Source: an uncultured Sphingomonadaceae bacterium | GTDB lineage: Bacteria; Pseudomonadota; Alphaproteobacteria; Sphingomonadales; Sphingomonadaceae | Direction of reading: 5' to 3' | DNA: 5,468 bases | Assembly (NCBI GenBank): GCA_937920575.1 | Contig: CAKZSF010000156.1 | Span: 1 to 5,468 of the forward strand | Shown here: positions 1-5,468 of the stretch, piece by piece | Layout of the letters: every line of letters begins with the position of its first letter | Position numbering within the stretch: position 1 is the stretch's first letter | Notes under the pieces: model-generated | Databases searched by the model: none | What the model saw: the letters and a program-made list of their open reading frames with translations, nothing else | Told to the model about the DNA's origin: nothing | Made by a program: the position numbers and the translations under genes

Positions 1-207
1 GTCATGCCGGGCATGGATGGCCCCGCAATGATCCGCGAAATCCGCAAATCGAATGCAGAACTGCCGGTGCTGTTTATGTCAGGCTATGCCGAAGAACAGC
101 TGCGCAAGGACATCGATTTGGAGGAAGTGCATTTCCTGCCGAAACCGTTTTCGGTCAAACAGATCGGTGACAAGGTCGGGGAAGTGCTCGCGATCGCCAA
201 GAGATAA
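1..207 (+). CDS. cckA: C-terminal end of hybrid histidine kinase, receiver domain (CckA-like), 5' truncated
   Basis: Only the last 68 codons are present; the gene enters from the left edge in frame 1 and ends at TAA 205-207. The fragment is the second half of a response-regulator receiver domain. It opens with VMPGMDGP, which normally follows the phosphoacceptor Asp, so that Asp should lie two residues upstream of the window. It then has LFMSGYAEEQ with the conserved Ser (codon 79-81) and FLPKPFS with the conserved Lys (codon 142-144). The SGYAE and FLPKPF wording, and a receiver placed at the extreme C-terminus, fit CckA, the essential alphaproteobacterial hybrid kinase that feeds phosphate through ChpT to CtrA and CpdR in cell-cycle control. 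The kinase and PAS parts are not visible, so another hybrid kinase with a terminal receiver is possible. A 73-bp gap separates it from the next gene. Confidence 0.78.
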   Translation, partial: VMPGMDGPAMIREIRKSNAELPVLFMSGYAEEQLRKDIDLEEVHFLPKPFSVKQIGDKVGEVLAIAKR

Positions 208-280
208 CGCCCTCCGCCTTGTTCAGCAGCCTGTAACATGAGAATGTATTACTTGGCACAAGAACACGAGGAGGGACTGG

Positions 281-1780
281 ATGACGAAACTGCGCTGGGC
301 CGGACAACTGGCAACCGCTAGCCTAATGGCACTTGGGGCGAGCAGCGCGCTCTCCCAATCTTCCGAAACGACTTCTCAAGGTGACGTTTCCGTTACCATC
401 TACAACAATGATCAGGGGTTAGTGCAGGATGTGCGCCAGCTGGACATTGCAGCCGGTCGCAGCACGATCACCTTTCCCGATGTCTCCTCACGCATTCGAC
501 CAGAGACATTGAGCTTCGCCGCGAACGGTACGGCGATCATCGAGCAAAATTTCGACTTTGATCTGCTGACTCCCACCAAGATGATGGAAAAGGCGATCGG
601 CCAGACGGTTACGCTGATCCGCACAAACCCTGCCACAGGGATCGAGACGCGGGAACGGGCCAAAGTGCTCTCGACCGCTGGTGGTGTGGTGGTGCAGATT
701 GGCAGCCGGATCGAGGTCTTGCGCGACGATGGCCTGCCTGTGCGCGTCGTGTTCGACCGAGTCCCGCCCAATTTGCGTGCGCGGCCTACGCTGTCCGTCA
801 ATGTGCAAAGCCAACGTTCCGGAACGCGGCCGGCCTCGATCCGCTATCTAACGCCAGGCCTCGGCTGGAATGCTGACTATGTCGCGCTTTACGACGAAGG
901 CAACTCGACCATCGACATGCAGGGCTGGGTCACATTGACCAACAACACTGGCACCACATTCCACAACGCGAACACTCTGTTGGTTGCCGGCAGCCCGGGC
1001 ACGAACAACAATCGCCGGTTCAACAACCGAAGAAACACCAATCGCAACATCCGCCCGGGGACGGAAAGCGCCAATCGCGAGCAATTGGGTGATTTCTATC
1101 TCTACCCGATTGAAGGGCGCACCACGATTGCCAACGCACAGACCAAGCAAGTCAGTTTTCTGGATGTGCAGGGCGTTGCCGCGCGCAAAATCTACGGCCG
1201 AACAGTCGGGTGGATGCAAAGCGACTCGCAGCCACAAAACGTTTCCAGCCAAATCGCCTTCTCATCTTCGGCTGATGGAGGTCTGGGTGATGCATTGCCC
1301 GCTGGCACCGTCCGCTTTTACCAGCGCGACAAACAAGGCAATCCGCAATTCATCGGCGAGAATGGCATCGGCCACACCCCGATGGGCAGCGAGCTGACTC
1401 TGCGCACAGGCGATGCGTTTGATATCTTTGTGCAAGCCGAGGTTGAGAAGCGCGAGACGATCACCTCTTCCGAATGGGAGCGGACCGCCCGCTATCGGAT
1501 TATCAAAGACGACGGTTCCACTGCGACTATCGAGCAAGAGCGGCCAAAGAAGTTTTACCAGACCACGATGCGCTACAAACTGACCAATGCGAAAAGCGTG
1601 CCGGTTGATGTGGAGCTGCTGCAGTCGGGCTTGAGCAGGGGCTGGTGGAGCAACGATTATCGCATCGTCAGCGAGGATGTGGTGGGCGAGCAGATCAACG
1701 CCAATTCCCGCAAATATGTGATCAGCGTGCCGGCCAATGGCGAGCGGACCGTGCGGGTGACTTTCGCAACGCGCTATTGA
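281..1780 (+). CDS. Exported DUF4139 domain-containing protein (first paralog)
   Basis: A 499-residue protein of unknown function. The start is supported by a strong Shine-Dalgarno sequence GAGGAGGG (268-275), 5 nt before ATG. Residues 1-25 form a Sec signal peptide: a Lys/Arg n-region, a hydrophobic core, and an ALS|Q cleavage motif with likely cleavage after Ser25. The mature part therefore acts in the periplasm or envelope. The region of about 36-180 looks like the N-terminal part common to DUF4139/MuiA-like proteins (SVTIYNNDQGLVQ, GRSTITFPDV, RTNPATG 114-120). From about residue 187 (IRYLTPGLGWNADYV) to the end it looks like the DUF4139 beta-rich region. An Asn/Arg-rich tract (242-258) precedes the conserved EQLGD (267-271). 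The protein contains no cysteine. No catalytic motif is evident, and the role of the family is not established. It is followed 11 bp later by a paralog, so a two-gene operon is likely. Confidence 0.85.
   Translation: MTKLRWAGQLATASLMALGASSALSQSSETTSQGDVSVTIYNNDQGLVQDVRQLDIAAGRSTITFPDVSSRIRPETLSFAANGTAIIEQNFDFDLLTPTKMMEKAIGQTVTLIRTNPATGIETRERAKVLSTAGGVVVQIGSRIEVLRDDGLPVRVVFDRVPPNLRARPTLSVNVQSQRSGTRPASIRYLTPGLGWNADYVALYDEGNSTIDMQGWVTLTNNTGTTFHNANTLLVAGSPGTNNNRRFNNRRNTNRNIRPGTESANREQLGDFYLYPIEGRTTIANAQTKQVSFLDVQGVAARKIYGRTVGWMQSDSQPQNVSSQIAFSSSADGGLGDALPAGTVRFYQRDKQGNPQFIGENGIGHTPMGSELTLRTGDAFDIFVQAEVEKRETITSSEWERTARYRIIKDDGSTATIEQERPKKFYQTTMRYKLTNAKSVPVDVELLQSGLSRGWWSNDYRIVSEDVVGEQINANSRKYVISVPANGERTVRVTFATRY
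1004..1054 (+). other. Asn/Arg-rich low-complexity tract in first DUF4139 protein
   Basis: Residues 242-258 are 8 Asn and 6 Arg out of 17 (NNNRRFNNRRNTNRNIR). The tract lies between the LLVAGSP segment and the conserved EQLGD block, which is the same place where the second paralog carries its proline-rich and TonB-receptor-like insert. It is probably a disordered, strongly basic loop facing the periplasm. Confidence 0.7.
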
Positions 1781-1784
1781 GGAG
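1779..1784 (+). promoter_or_regulatory. Ribosome binding site deciding the start of the second DUF4139 gene
   Basis: GAGGAG overlaps the TGA stop of the upstream gene (1778-1780) and lies 7 nt before ATG 1792. This start gives an ideal signal peptide. The same frame is open upstream to an ATG at 1645, but those 49 extra residues are Arg/Gln-rich read-through of the upstream gene's C-terminus in another frame and would bury the signal peptide. The overlap of stop and ribosome site suggests translational coupling. Confidence 0.75.
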
Positions 1785-1791
1785 CGCCGGA

Positions 1792-3486
1792 ATGCGCATC
1801 CTCCTTCAGAAAGCTGCGATCTTGTTCGCTCTGCTCATATCGGCCACCGCCGCACATGCACAGAATGACAGCGGGGACGAATCCCGCGCAATCGTGATGG
1901 CCAGCGAGCCGAGCGACTTGTCTGTGACGCTGTACCGCGATCCACGCAGACGCATGGGGCAAGTGATGAACCGCCGCAATCCGCGCGGTTTCGCGATGAT
2001 CAGTGAGAAACGCACTGTCATTCTGCCTGCGGGGCGATCTACAATTCGCTTTGATGGTGTGGCGGAAGGTATGGTGGCGGTGACGGCGATCGTTACGGGC
2101 CTGCCCAGCGGCACGATCGAGAAGAACCGCAACGCCGATATTCTCTCGCCCGCTGCTCTGGTGAACGGGATGCTCGGCAACCGCGTCACCATCACGCGCA
2201 CCAATCCGGCAACGGGCGTTGCGCAAAGCGAGGACGCGATTGTCCGCACCCGGGCCGATGGCGGCCTGGTGCTGCAAACAGGTGACCAATATGAGGCCGT
2301 ACGCTGCGCCGGTCTGCCAGAGAAGCTGACTTTCGATGCAGTGCCTGACGGGCTGTCTGCCAATCCGGTTTTCACGATTGATACACGCGATGAAAGCGGC
2401 GGCACGTATGAAGTGACGCTCACCTATCTGGCGTGGGGCTTTGATTGGACGGCGCACTACGTCGCAACGATTGAAGATATTGACCGCAAGGGCAAAGCGA
2501 AAATGCGCTGGCTCTCATGGCTCACTCTGCTCAATGATAACGGGCAGAGCTTCCCCAATGCGCAATTGCTGGCGGTGGCGGGCGAGCTCAATGTGGTGAG
2601 CAATTTCCGAGGCCTGGCCAATCCTCCGCGCGGGGAGCCATTGCGGTTGCGGTGTTATCCGATTGGCAGCACAAAGCTTGGTACGCCGATCAACCTTCGT
2701 CCTCCACCACCGCCACCACCACCGGCGCCCCCTGGCTATGCCGAAGGCGACGCCATCGTCGTAACCGCTCAAAAGCGATCGCAATCATTGCAAGACATGC
2801 CGATTGCTGTGTCTGCGATTGGCATGGAGGCGTTGGAAGAGCAGCTCGGTGACCTCAAACTTTACCGCGTGCCGGAGCGCGTCTCTGTTAACGCAAAGGG
2901 ATTGAAGCAGGTTGCCTTCCTCAACAAGGATGAGGTCGAAGGAGAGGTTCTGTATGAACTCGCCTGTTATGAAGGTTCAGAGCTATATAGATATGACGAC
3001 GGTTATGATTACGAGGAATTTGACGCTGCTGACATGCTGTTGACGACAGTCAATGACGAGGATCATGGGCTGGGCGTTGCGCTGCCAACCGGAGGCTTCA
3101 CAATCTTTGAACCGTCATCGATGGGCGACCTTCAGATCGGAGAGGATTCGATCAGAGACTATGCCGTCGGACAGGATGTGGAAATTCCCATGGGCGAAAG
3201 CACAATGGTCTTTGGCCTGTGCGCGCGCAAAGAGGACACGCCCGAAGCCGATGAGATCGGGAAGGGCAAGTGGATGCAAATGGAGGCGGTGGTAACCAAT
3301 TCAGGATCGCGGCGAGCGGCGATACGGATTGAATTGGGTTATGCGGCGGAATGGGAAGTGAAGAAGACCCGCGGTTTGGGCTTAAAAGACGGTAAGCGGG
3401 TTATCACAACCAGTGTCAAACCGGGCGAGGAAAAACTGATAAAGTTTCGCATGCGTTCCGTCGAAGCGCAGTCGGAAGACTCCTAA
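1792..3486 (+). CDS. Exported DUF4139 domain-containing protein (second paralog) with Pro-rich and TonB-plug-like insert
   Basis: A 564-residue protein. Residues 1-23 are a clear Sec signal peptide (MRILLQKAAILFALLISATAAHA, shown as basic n-region, Ile/Leu/Phe core and AHA|Q cleavage site). It is homologous to the gene just upstream: both have GRSTI-F--V, an identical RTNPATG (136-142 here), TYLAWGFDWTAHYVA (211-225) against GLGWNADYVALY, and EEQLGDLKLYRV (349-360) against REQLGDFYLYPI. Between about 265 and 348 it carries a long variable insert: PPRGEPLRLRCYPIG, then eight prolines (304-311), then a stretch resembling the start of a TonB-dependent receptor (320-348). A Tyr- and acid-rich segment follows (388-414). 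Four cysteines (172, 288, 392, 477) contrast with none in the first paralog. The function is unknown. The location is periplasmic or envelope, inferred from the signal peptide; no lipobox or C-terminal membrane anchor is seen. Confidence 0.85.
   Translation: MRILLQKAAILFALLISATAAHAQNDSGDESRAIVMASEPSDLSVTLYRDPRRRMGQVMNRRNPRGFAMISEKRTVILPAGRSTIRFDGVAEGMVAVTAIVTGLPSGTIEKNRNADILSPAALVNGMLGNRVTITRTNPATGVAQSEDAIVRTRADGGLVLQTGDQYEAVRCAGLPEKLTFDAVPDGLSANPVFTIDTRDESGGTYEVTLTYLAWGFDWTAHYVATIEDIDRKGKAKMRWLSWLTLLNDNGQSFPNAQLLAVAGELNVVSNFRGLANPPRGEPLRLRCYPIGSTKLGTPINLRPPPPPPPPAPPGYAEGDAIVVTAQKRSQSLQDMPIAVSAIGMEALEEQLGDLKLYRVPERVSVNAKGLKQVAFLNKDEVEGEVLYELACYEGSELYRYDDGYDYEEFDAADMLLTTVNDEDHGLGVALPTGGFTIFEPSSMGDLQIGEDSIRDYAVGQDVEIPMGESTMVFGLCARKEDTPEADEIGKGKWMQMEAVVTNSGSRRAAIRIELGYAAEWEVKKTRGLGLKDGKRVITTSVKPGEEKLIKFRMRSVEAQSEDS
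2701..2733 (+). repeat. Polyproline tract encoded by near-repetitive CCN codons
   Basis: Codons 304-314 encode eight prolines, Ala, and two more prolines. The DNA is a run of CCA/CCG/CCT/CCC codons (core CCACCACCGCCACCACCACC), a short-repeat structure prone to slippage in units of three. Proline runs of this kind usually act as stiff linkers in the periplasm, as in TonB itself. A run of eight consecutive prolines is also expected to stall ribosomes and need EF-P for efficient translation (established for polyproline motifs in general). Confidence 0.85.
2749..2835 (+). other. TonB-box / plug-start-like segment inside DUF4139 protein
   Basis: Residues 320-348 begin DAIVVTAQKR, continue SQSLQDMPIAVSA and end IGMEAL. 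This closely follows the N-terminal pattern of sphingomonad TonB-dependent receptors: a TonB box (E/D-IVVTAQ+R), then an SLQDVPIAVSA-type opening of the plug domain, then a G-EAL helix start. In those receptors this lies just after the signal peptide; here it lies mid-protein, after a polyproline linker and directly before the conserved EEQLGDLKLY block. The rest of the plug and the beta-barrel are absent. The resemblance is recognised by eye and has not been scored. Confidence 0.7.
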
Positions 3487-3529
3487 CCATCTGAATTTAA
3501 ACGGCTAATATCCTTGTAGGAAAATTTAT

Positions 3530-3544
3530 GTTCCACTCTTGTTC
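3530..3544 (+). promoter_or_regulatory. LexA (SOS) box of recA
   Basis: GTTC (3530-3533), seven bases CACTCTT, then GTTC (3541-3544). This matches exactly the direct-repeat GTTC-N7-GTTC operator known for LexA in Alphaproteobacteria. It lies 88 bp upstream of the recA start codon and its second half overlaps the proposed -35 region, as expected for repression that is lifted after DNA damage when RecA filaments promote LexA self-cleavage. Confidence 0.85.
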
Positions 3545-3555
3545 TTTTGGAACAA
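3539..3555. repeat. Inverted repeat overlapping the LexA box
   Basis: TTGTTC (3539-3544), spacer TTTTG, GAACAA (3550-3555) form a perfect 6-bp inverted repeat. Its left arm contains the second GTTC half-site of the LexA box. It therefore adds a third, inverted half-site (GAAC) spaced 5 bp away, inside the proposed promoter spacer. It could extend the operator, bind another regulator, or be chance. Confidence 0.55.
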
Positions 3556-3569
3556 AGTTGGTACATAAT
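3539..3569 (+). promoter_or_regulatory. Probable recA promoter
   Basis: The -10 candidate CATAAT (3564-3569) matches five of six consensus positions. The best -35 candidate is TTGTTC (3539-3544), sharing TTG, with a long 19-bp spacer. The start of transcription would be near 3576, giving a leader of about 55 nt. The overlap of the -35 with the LexA box supports the assignment, but the -35 is weak and other placements are possible. Confidence 0.45.
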
Positions 3570-3631
3570 GTCCATCAGATCAATCGGGGCAAACATCTGG
3601 ACGCCCCTTTGCAACCGATGGAGAGCATGCA

Positions 3632-4693
3632 ATGGCTGCTGGACTTAAGCTTGTAGAGAAGGAATCCAACGTGGACCGTCAAAAGGCGCTCGACGCAGCT
3701 CTTGCGCAAATCGATCGTGCATTCGGCAAGGGCTCAGCGATGAAGCTGGGCTCGAAAGAGGCAATGCAGGTGGAGGCTATTTCCACTGGCAGTCTCGGCC
3801 TGGATATCGCGCTTGGAATAGGTGGCTTGCCCAAAGGGCGAGTGATCGAGATTTTCGGCCCGGAGAGTTCGGGTAAGACGACGCTTGCGCTTCATGCGAT
3901 TGCGGAGGCCCAGAAGACGGGCGGTACAGCGGCGTTTGTTGATGCAGAGCATGCACTCGACCCTGTCTACGCTAAGGCGTTGGGTGTCGACATTGACGAA
4001 CTGATCGTTTCGCAGCCTGACACAGGTGAGCAAGCGCTGGAGATCGTCGATACGCTTGTGCGTTCCAACGCGATTGATATTCTGGTTGTCGATTCTGTGG
4101 CTGCGCTGGTTCCGCGGGCAGAGATTGAGGGCGAAATGGGCGACAGCCATGTCGGCTTGCAGGCTCGCCTGATGTCGCAAAGCTTGCGCAAATTGACTGG
4201 CTCGATTTCTCGTTCGCAATGCATGGTTGTGTTTATCAACCAACTGCGGATGAAGATCGGTGTGATGTACGGCAATCCCGAAGTCACCACAGGCGGTAAC
4301 GCGCTGAAATTCTATGCCTCTGTCCGTCTCGACATTCGCCGCACCGGTCAGATCAAAGATCGCGACGAGGTTGTAGGCAACTCGACCCGTGTGAAAGTGG
4401 TCAAGAACAAGGTGGCTCCACCGTTCAAACAGGTCGAATTCGATATCATGTATGGCGAAGGGGTGTCCAAGATCGGAGAGATCCTCGACCTCGGCGTCAA
4501 GGCTGGCCTGGTCGAGAAGGCTGGTAGCTGGTTCAGCTATGACAGTATTCGGATTGGTCAGGGGCGTGAGAACGCGAAGACTTATCTGAAGGAAAACCCA
4601 GAAGTTTGCGACAAGTTGGAAGCTGCGATTCGCGGCCGGACTGACGAGGTCGCCGAGGAAATGATGACGGGCCCGGACGCGACGACCGACTGA
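3632..4693 (+). CDS. recA: Recombinase RecA
   Basis: A full-length 353-residue RecA, the ATP-dependent strand-exchange protein of homologous recombination and the co-protease that triggers LexA cleavage in the SOS response. The start ATG has GGAGAG (3620-3625) 6 nt upstream and gives the alphaproteobacterial N-terminus ending in [22 protein letters not shown]. Visible features: Walker A GPESSGKT (76-83); DAEHALD with the catalytic Glu106; Walker B ILVVD (150-154); DNA-binding loop 1 around [14 protein letters not shown] (166-179); the loop 2 region from [10 protein letters not shown] through [14 protein letters not shown] (201-227), with the allosteric Gln204; [10 protein letters not shown] (258-267); and a C-terminal domain ending in a mildly acidic tail ([15 protein letters not shown]). 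All key residues are intact. It is preceded by its own SOS operator and promoter and followed by an intrinsic terminator, so it is probably transcribed alone. Confidence 0.98.
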   Translation: MAAGLKLVEKESNVDRQKALDAALAQIDRAFGKGSAMKLGSKEAMQVEAISTGSLGLDIALGIGGLPKGRVIEIFGPESSGKTTLALHAIAEAQKTGGTAAFVDAEHALDPVYAKALGVDIDELIVSQPDTGEQALEIVDTLVRSNAIDILVVDSVAALVPRAEIEGEMGDSHVGLQARLMSQSLRKLTGSISRSQCMVVFINQLRMKIGVMYGNPEVTTGGNALKFYASVRLDIRRTGQIKDRDEVVGNSTRVKVVKNKVAPPFKQVEFDIMYGEGVSKIGEILDLGVKAGLVEKAGSWFSYDSIRIGQGRENAKTYLKENPEVCDKLEAAIRGRTDEVAEEMMTGPDATTD

Positions 4694-4695
4694 CG

Positions 4696-4736
4696 TTTTC
4701 TCAAGAAGCGCTCAGCCCCCGCGAGGCGCTTGAAAA
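4696..4736. other. Hairpin after recA with T-run on the left and A-run on the right
   Basis: AAGCGC (4706-4711) pairs with GCGCTT (4726-4731) around a 14-base C-rich loop. Outside it TTTTC (4696-4700) can pair with GAAAA (4732-4736), leaving five bases TCAAG bulged on the left. The run of six A after the stem would be a U-run only on the - strand, so this could serve as a weak terminator for - strand transcription, or protect the recA mRNA 3' end. Confidence 0.45.
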
Positions 4737-4741
4737 AATGG

Positions 4742-4787
4742 ACCGGCATGTTGGCGCAGTTTTTCTGCGACGACGTGCCGGTTTTTT
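4742..4787 (+). terminator. Rho-independent terminator of recA
   Basis: The outer stem ACCGGCATG (4742-4750) pairs with CGTGCCGGT (4774-4782) over nine pairs, including one G-T wobble. It is followed at once by a T-run (4782-4787). Inside, a second stem CGCAG (4755-4759) / CTGCG (4765-4769) closes a TTTTT loop. The two stems are separated by a symmetric 4-by-4 internal loop (TTGG/ACGA). It lies 48 bp after the recA stop codon and has the form of a strong intrinsic terminator. Confidence 0.88.
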
Positions 4788-4917
4788 CATGTCTCTTTGC
4801 GATTGAACCGCTCACGTTCTGTGTAAAGCAAACCATCATCGGCCGATGGCGTCTCGTCACTTTCCATGGACCGGTAGCTGCGCTAACCGTCATAGCAGTT
4901 TTGAGACAGGAAGATCG

Positions 4918-5468
4918 ATGACACAAGGCGCGGAATGGCAAGGACGAGTCGGACAAAGCTGGGCCGAGGAGTGGCGCAGGACCGATCGCAGCTTCACCCA
5001 ATTGACCGAGCGATTGCTCCAAGAACAACGCGGGCAACGGTTCAGTGAAGTGGTCGATATTGGATGCGGTGCCGGTGAGATTTCCCTCGCGATTGCACGC
5101 AATCACCCCAATGCACGTGTCACCGGGATCGACATCTCTCAAGACTTGATATCCGCGGCCCGCCAACGCGGAGAGCATATGGCAAACGCGGAGTTCTTGC
5201 TTGCCGACGCAGCGGTCTGGCGTCCGGATAGCGGCAGGCGCCCGCAATTTATGGTCTCGCGTCATGGCGTGATGTTTTTTGATGAGTCGGTAGAGGCCTT
5301 TGCCAATTTGAAAGCGGCTGCTGCGCCCGATGCCAAACTGGCCTTCTCTTGTTTCCAGAAAGCGGCTGACAATGTTTGGGCAACCGAATTGAGAGGTGCG
5401 CTGCAGTCAGATGCTCCTGCCTCTGGTGATACCGGGCCGGGGCCCTTCGCATTTGGCGATCGTGCGCG
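4918..5468 (+). CDS. Class I SAM-dependent methyltransferase, 3' truncated by window end
   Basis: The frame is open from ATG 4918 to the window edge, giving 183 complete codons and no stop. AGGA (4908-4911) lies 6 nt upstream of the start. The N-terminal part has WQGRVGQSWAEEWRRTDRSF (7-26), a Trp-rich lead-in. Motif I is VVDIGCGAGE (45-54), the SAM-binding glycine loop. An acidic end of strand beta-2 follows in VTGIDIS (68-74, Asp72), and LLADAA (94-99) fits the motif II/III region with Asp97. SRHGVMFFD (114-122) is the motif IV-like strand. This is a Rossmann-fold methyltransferase of the UbiE/Methyltransf_25-like group; the substrate cannot be told. There is no signal peptide, so it is cytoplasmic. 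It follows the recA terminator, so it needs its own promoter in 4788-4917, where I see no convincing one. Confidence 0.88.
   Translation, partial: MTQGAEWQGRVGQSWAEEWRRTDRSFTQLTERLLQEQRGQRFSEVVDIGCGAGEISLAIARNHPNARVTGIDISQDLISAARQRGEHMANAEFLLADAAVWRPDSGRRPQFMVSRHGVMFFDESVEAFANLKAAAAPDAKLAFSCFQKAADNVWATELRGALQSDAPASGDTGPGPFAFGDRA

Noticed and set aside
208..280. Promoter or terminator between the cckA end and the first DUF4139 gene
   Set aside because: TTGTTC (219-224) has only a poor -10 at about 20 bp spacing (TGTATT 245-250), and no stem followed by a T-run is visible. Neither call can be supported.
1645..1791. N-terminal extension of the second DUF4139 protein starting at ATG 1645
   Set aside because: The 49 extra residues are an out-of-frame reading of the first gene's conserved C-terminus, Arg/Gln-rich, with no good ribosome site. 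ATG 1792 has GAGGAG 7 nt upstream and opens a textbook signal peptide.
1774..2457. Long - strand open frame opposite the second DUF4139 gene
   Set aside because: It is an antisense shadow with Arg/His-rich composition and no recognisable domain. The + strand gene has a signal peptide and family motifs over the same bases.
3497..3511. CtrA-type site upstream of recA (TTAA at 3497-3500)
   Set aside because: The second half-site seven bases on is ATAT rather than TTAA, so only a half-site is present. I also see no GANTC methylation site in 3487-3631.
4797..4827. Promoter for the methyltransferase gene (TTGCGA or TTGAAC with TGTAAA)
   Set aside because: The spacers are 19 bp or 13 bp and both hexamers are weak. 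Nothing distinguishes this from background.
4730..4921. 63-codon + strand open frame after recA (ATG 4730 area)
   Set aside because: It passes through both arms of the recA terminator, has no evident ribosome site, and its product has no recognisable feature.
4582..5265. Long - strand open frame spanning recA's end, the terminator and the methyltransferase
   Set aside because: It runs across the 3' end of recA, both hairpins and the conserved methyltransferase motif I on the opposite strand, so it is a chance open frame.

Overview
The window looks like a chromosomal segment of an alphaproteobacterium, most likely Sphingomonadales and possibly the Erythrobacteraceae. The evidence is a CckA-type receiver end, a RecA of alphaproteobacterial type, a GTTC-N7-GTTC LexA box of the alphaproteobacterial kind, sphingomonad-style TonB-receptor wording (IVVTAQKR...LQDMPIAVSA) inside one protein, and moderately high GC. 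All genes lie on the + strand. I see no mobile element, tRNA, rRNA or CRISPR array.

Layout: (1) 1-207 is the C-terminal end of a hybrid histidine kinase receiver domain, best read as CckA. (2) 281-1780 and 1792-3486 are two tandem exported DUF4139-family proteins, separated by 11 bp and probably co-transcribed. They are divergent paralogs: both carry RTNPATG, a GW/DW...YV segment and an EQLGD...LY block. (3) 3487-3631 is the recA regulatory region, with a LexA box, an overlapping inverted repeat and a plausible promoter. (4) 3632-4693 is a full-length recA. (5) 4694-4917 holds a hairpin and then a strong, unusually built intrinsic terminator. (6) From 4918 to the window end runs the start of a class I SAM-dependent methyltransferase that stays open to the edge.

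Functionally the segment is mostly housekeeping: cell-cycle phosphorelay, recombination and SOS repair, and a small-molecule or unspecified methyltransferase. The exception is the pair of envelope proteins of unknown function. The most unusual item is in the second of these. Its variable insert holds an eight-proline run followed by about 30 residues that read like the TonB box and start of the plug domain of a TonB-dependent outer-membrane receptor, spliced in just before the conserved EEQLGDLKLY block. The first paralog has an Asn/Arg-rich low-complexity tract at the equivalent site. This suggests an exposed loop that tolerates unrelated insertions, or an acquired docking motif for TonB. I do not see a complete new multi-gene system here.
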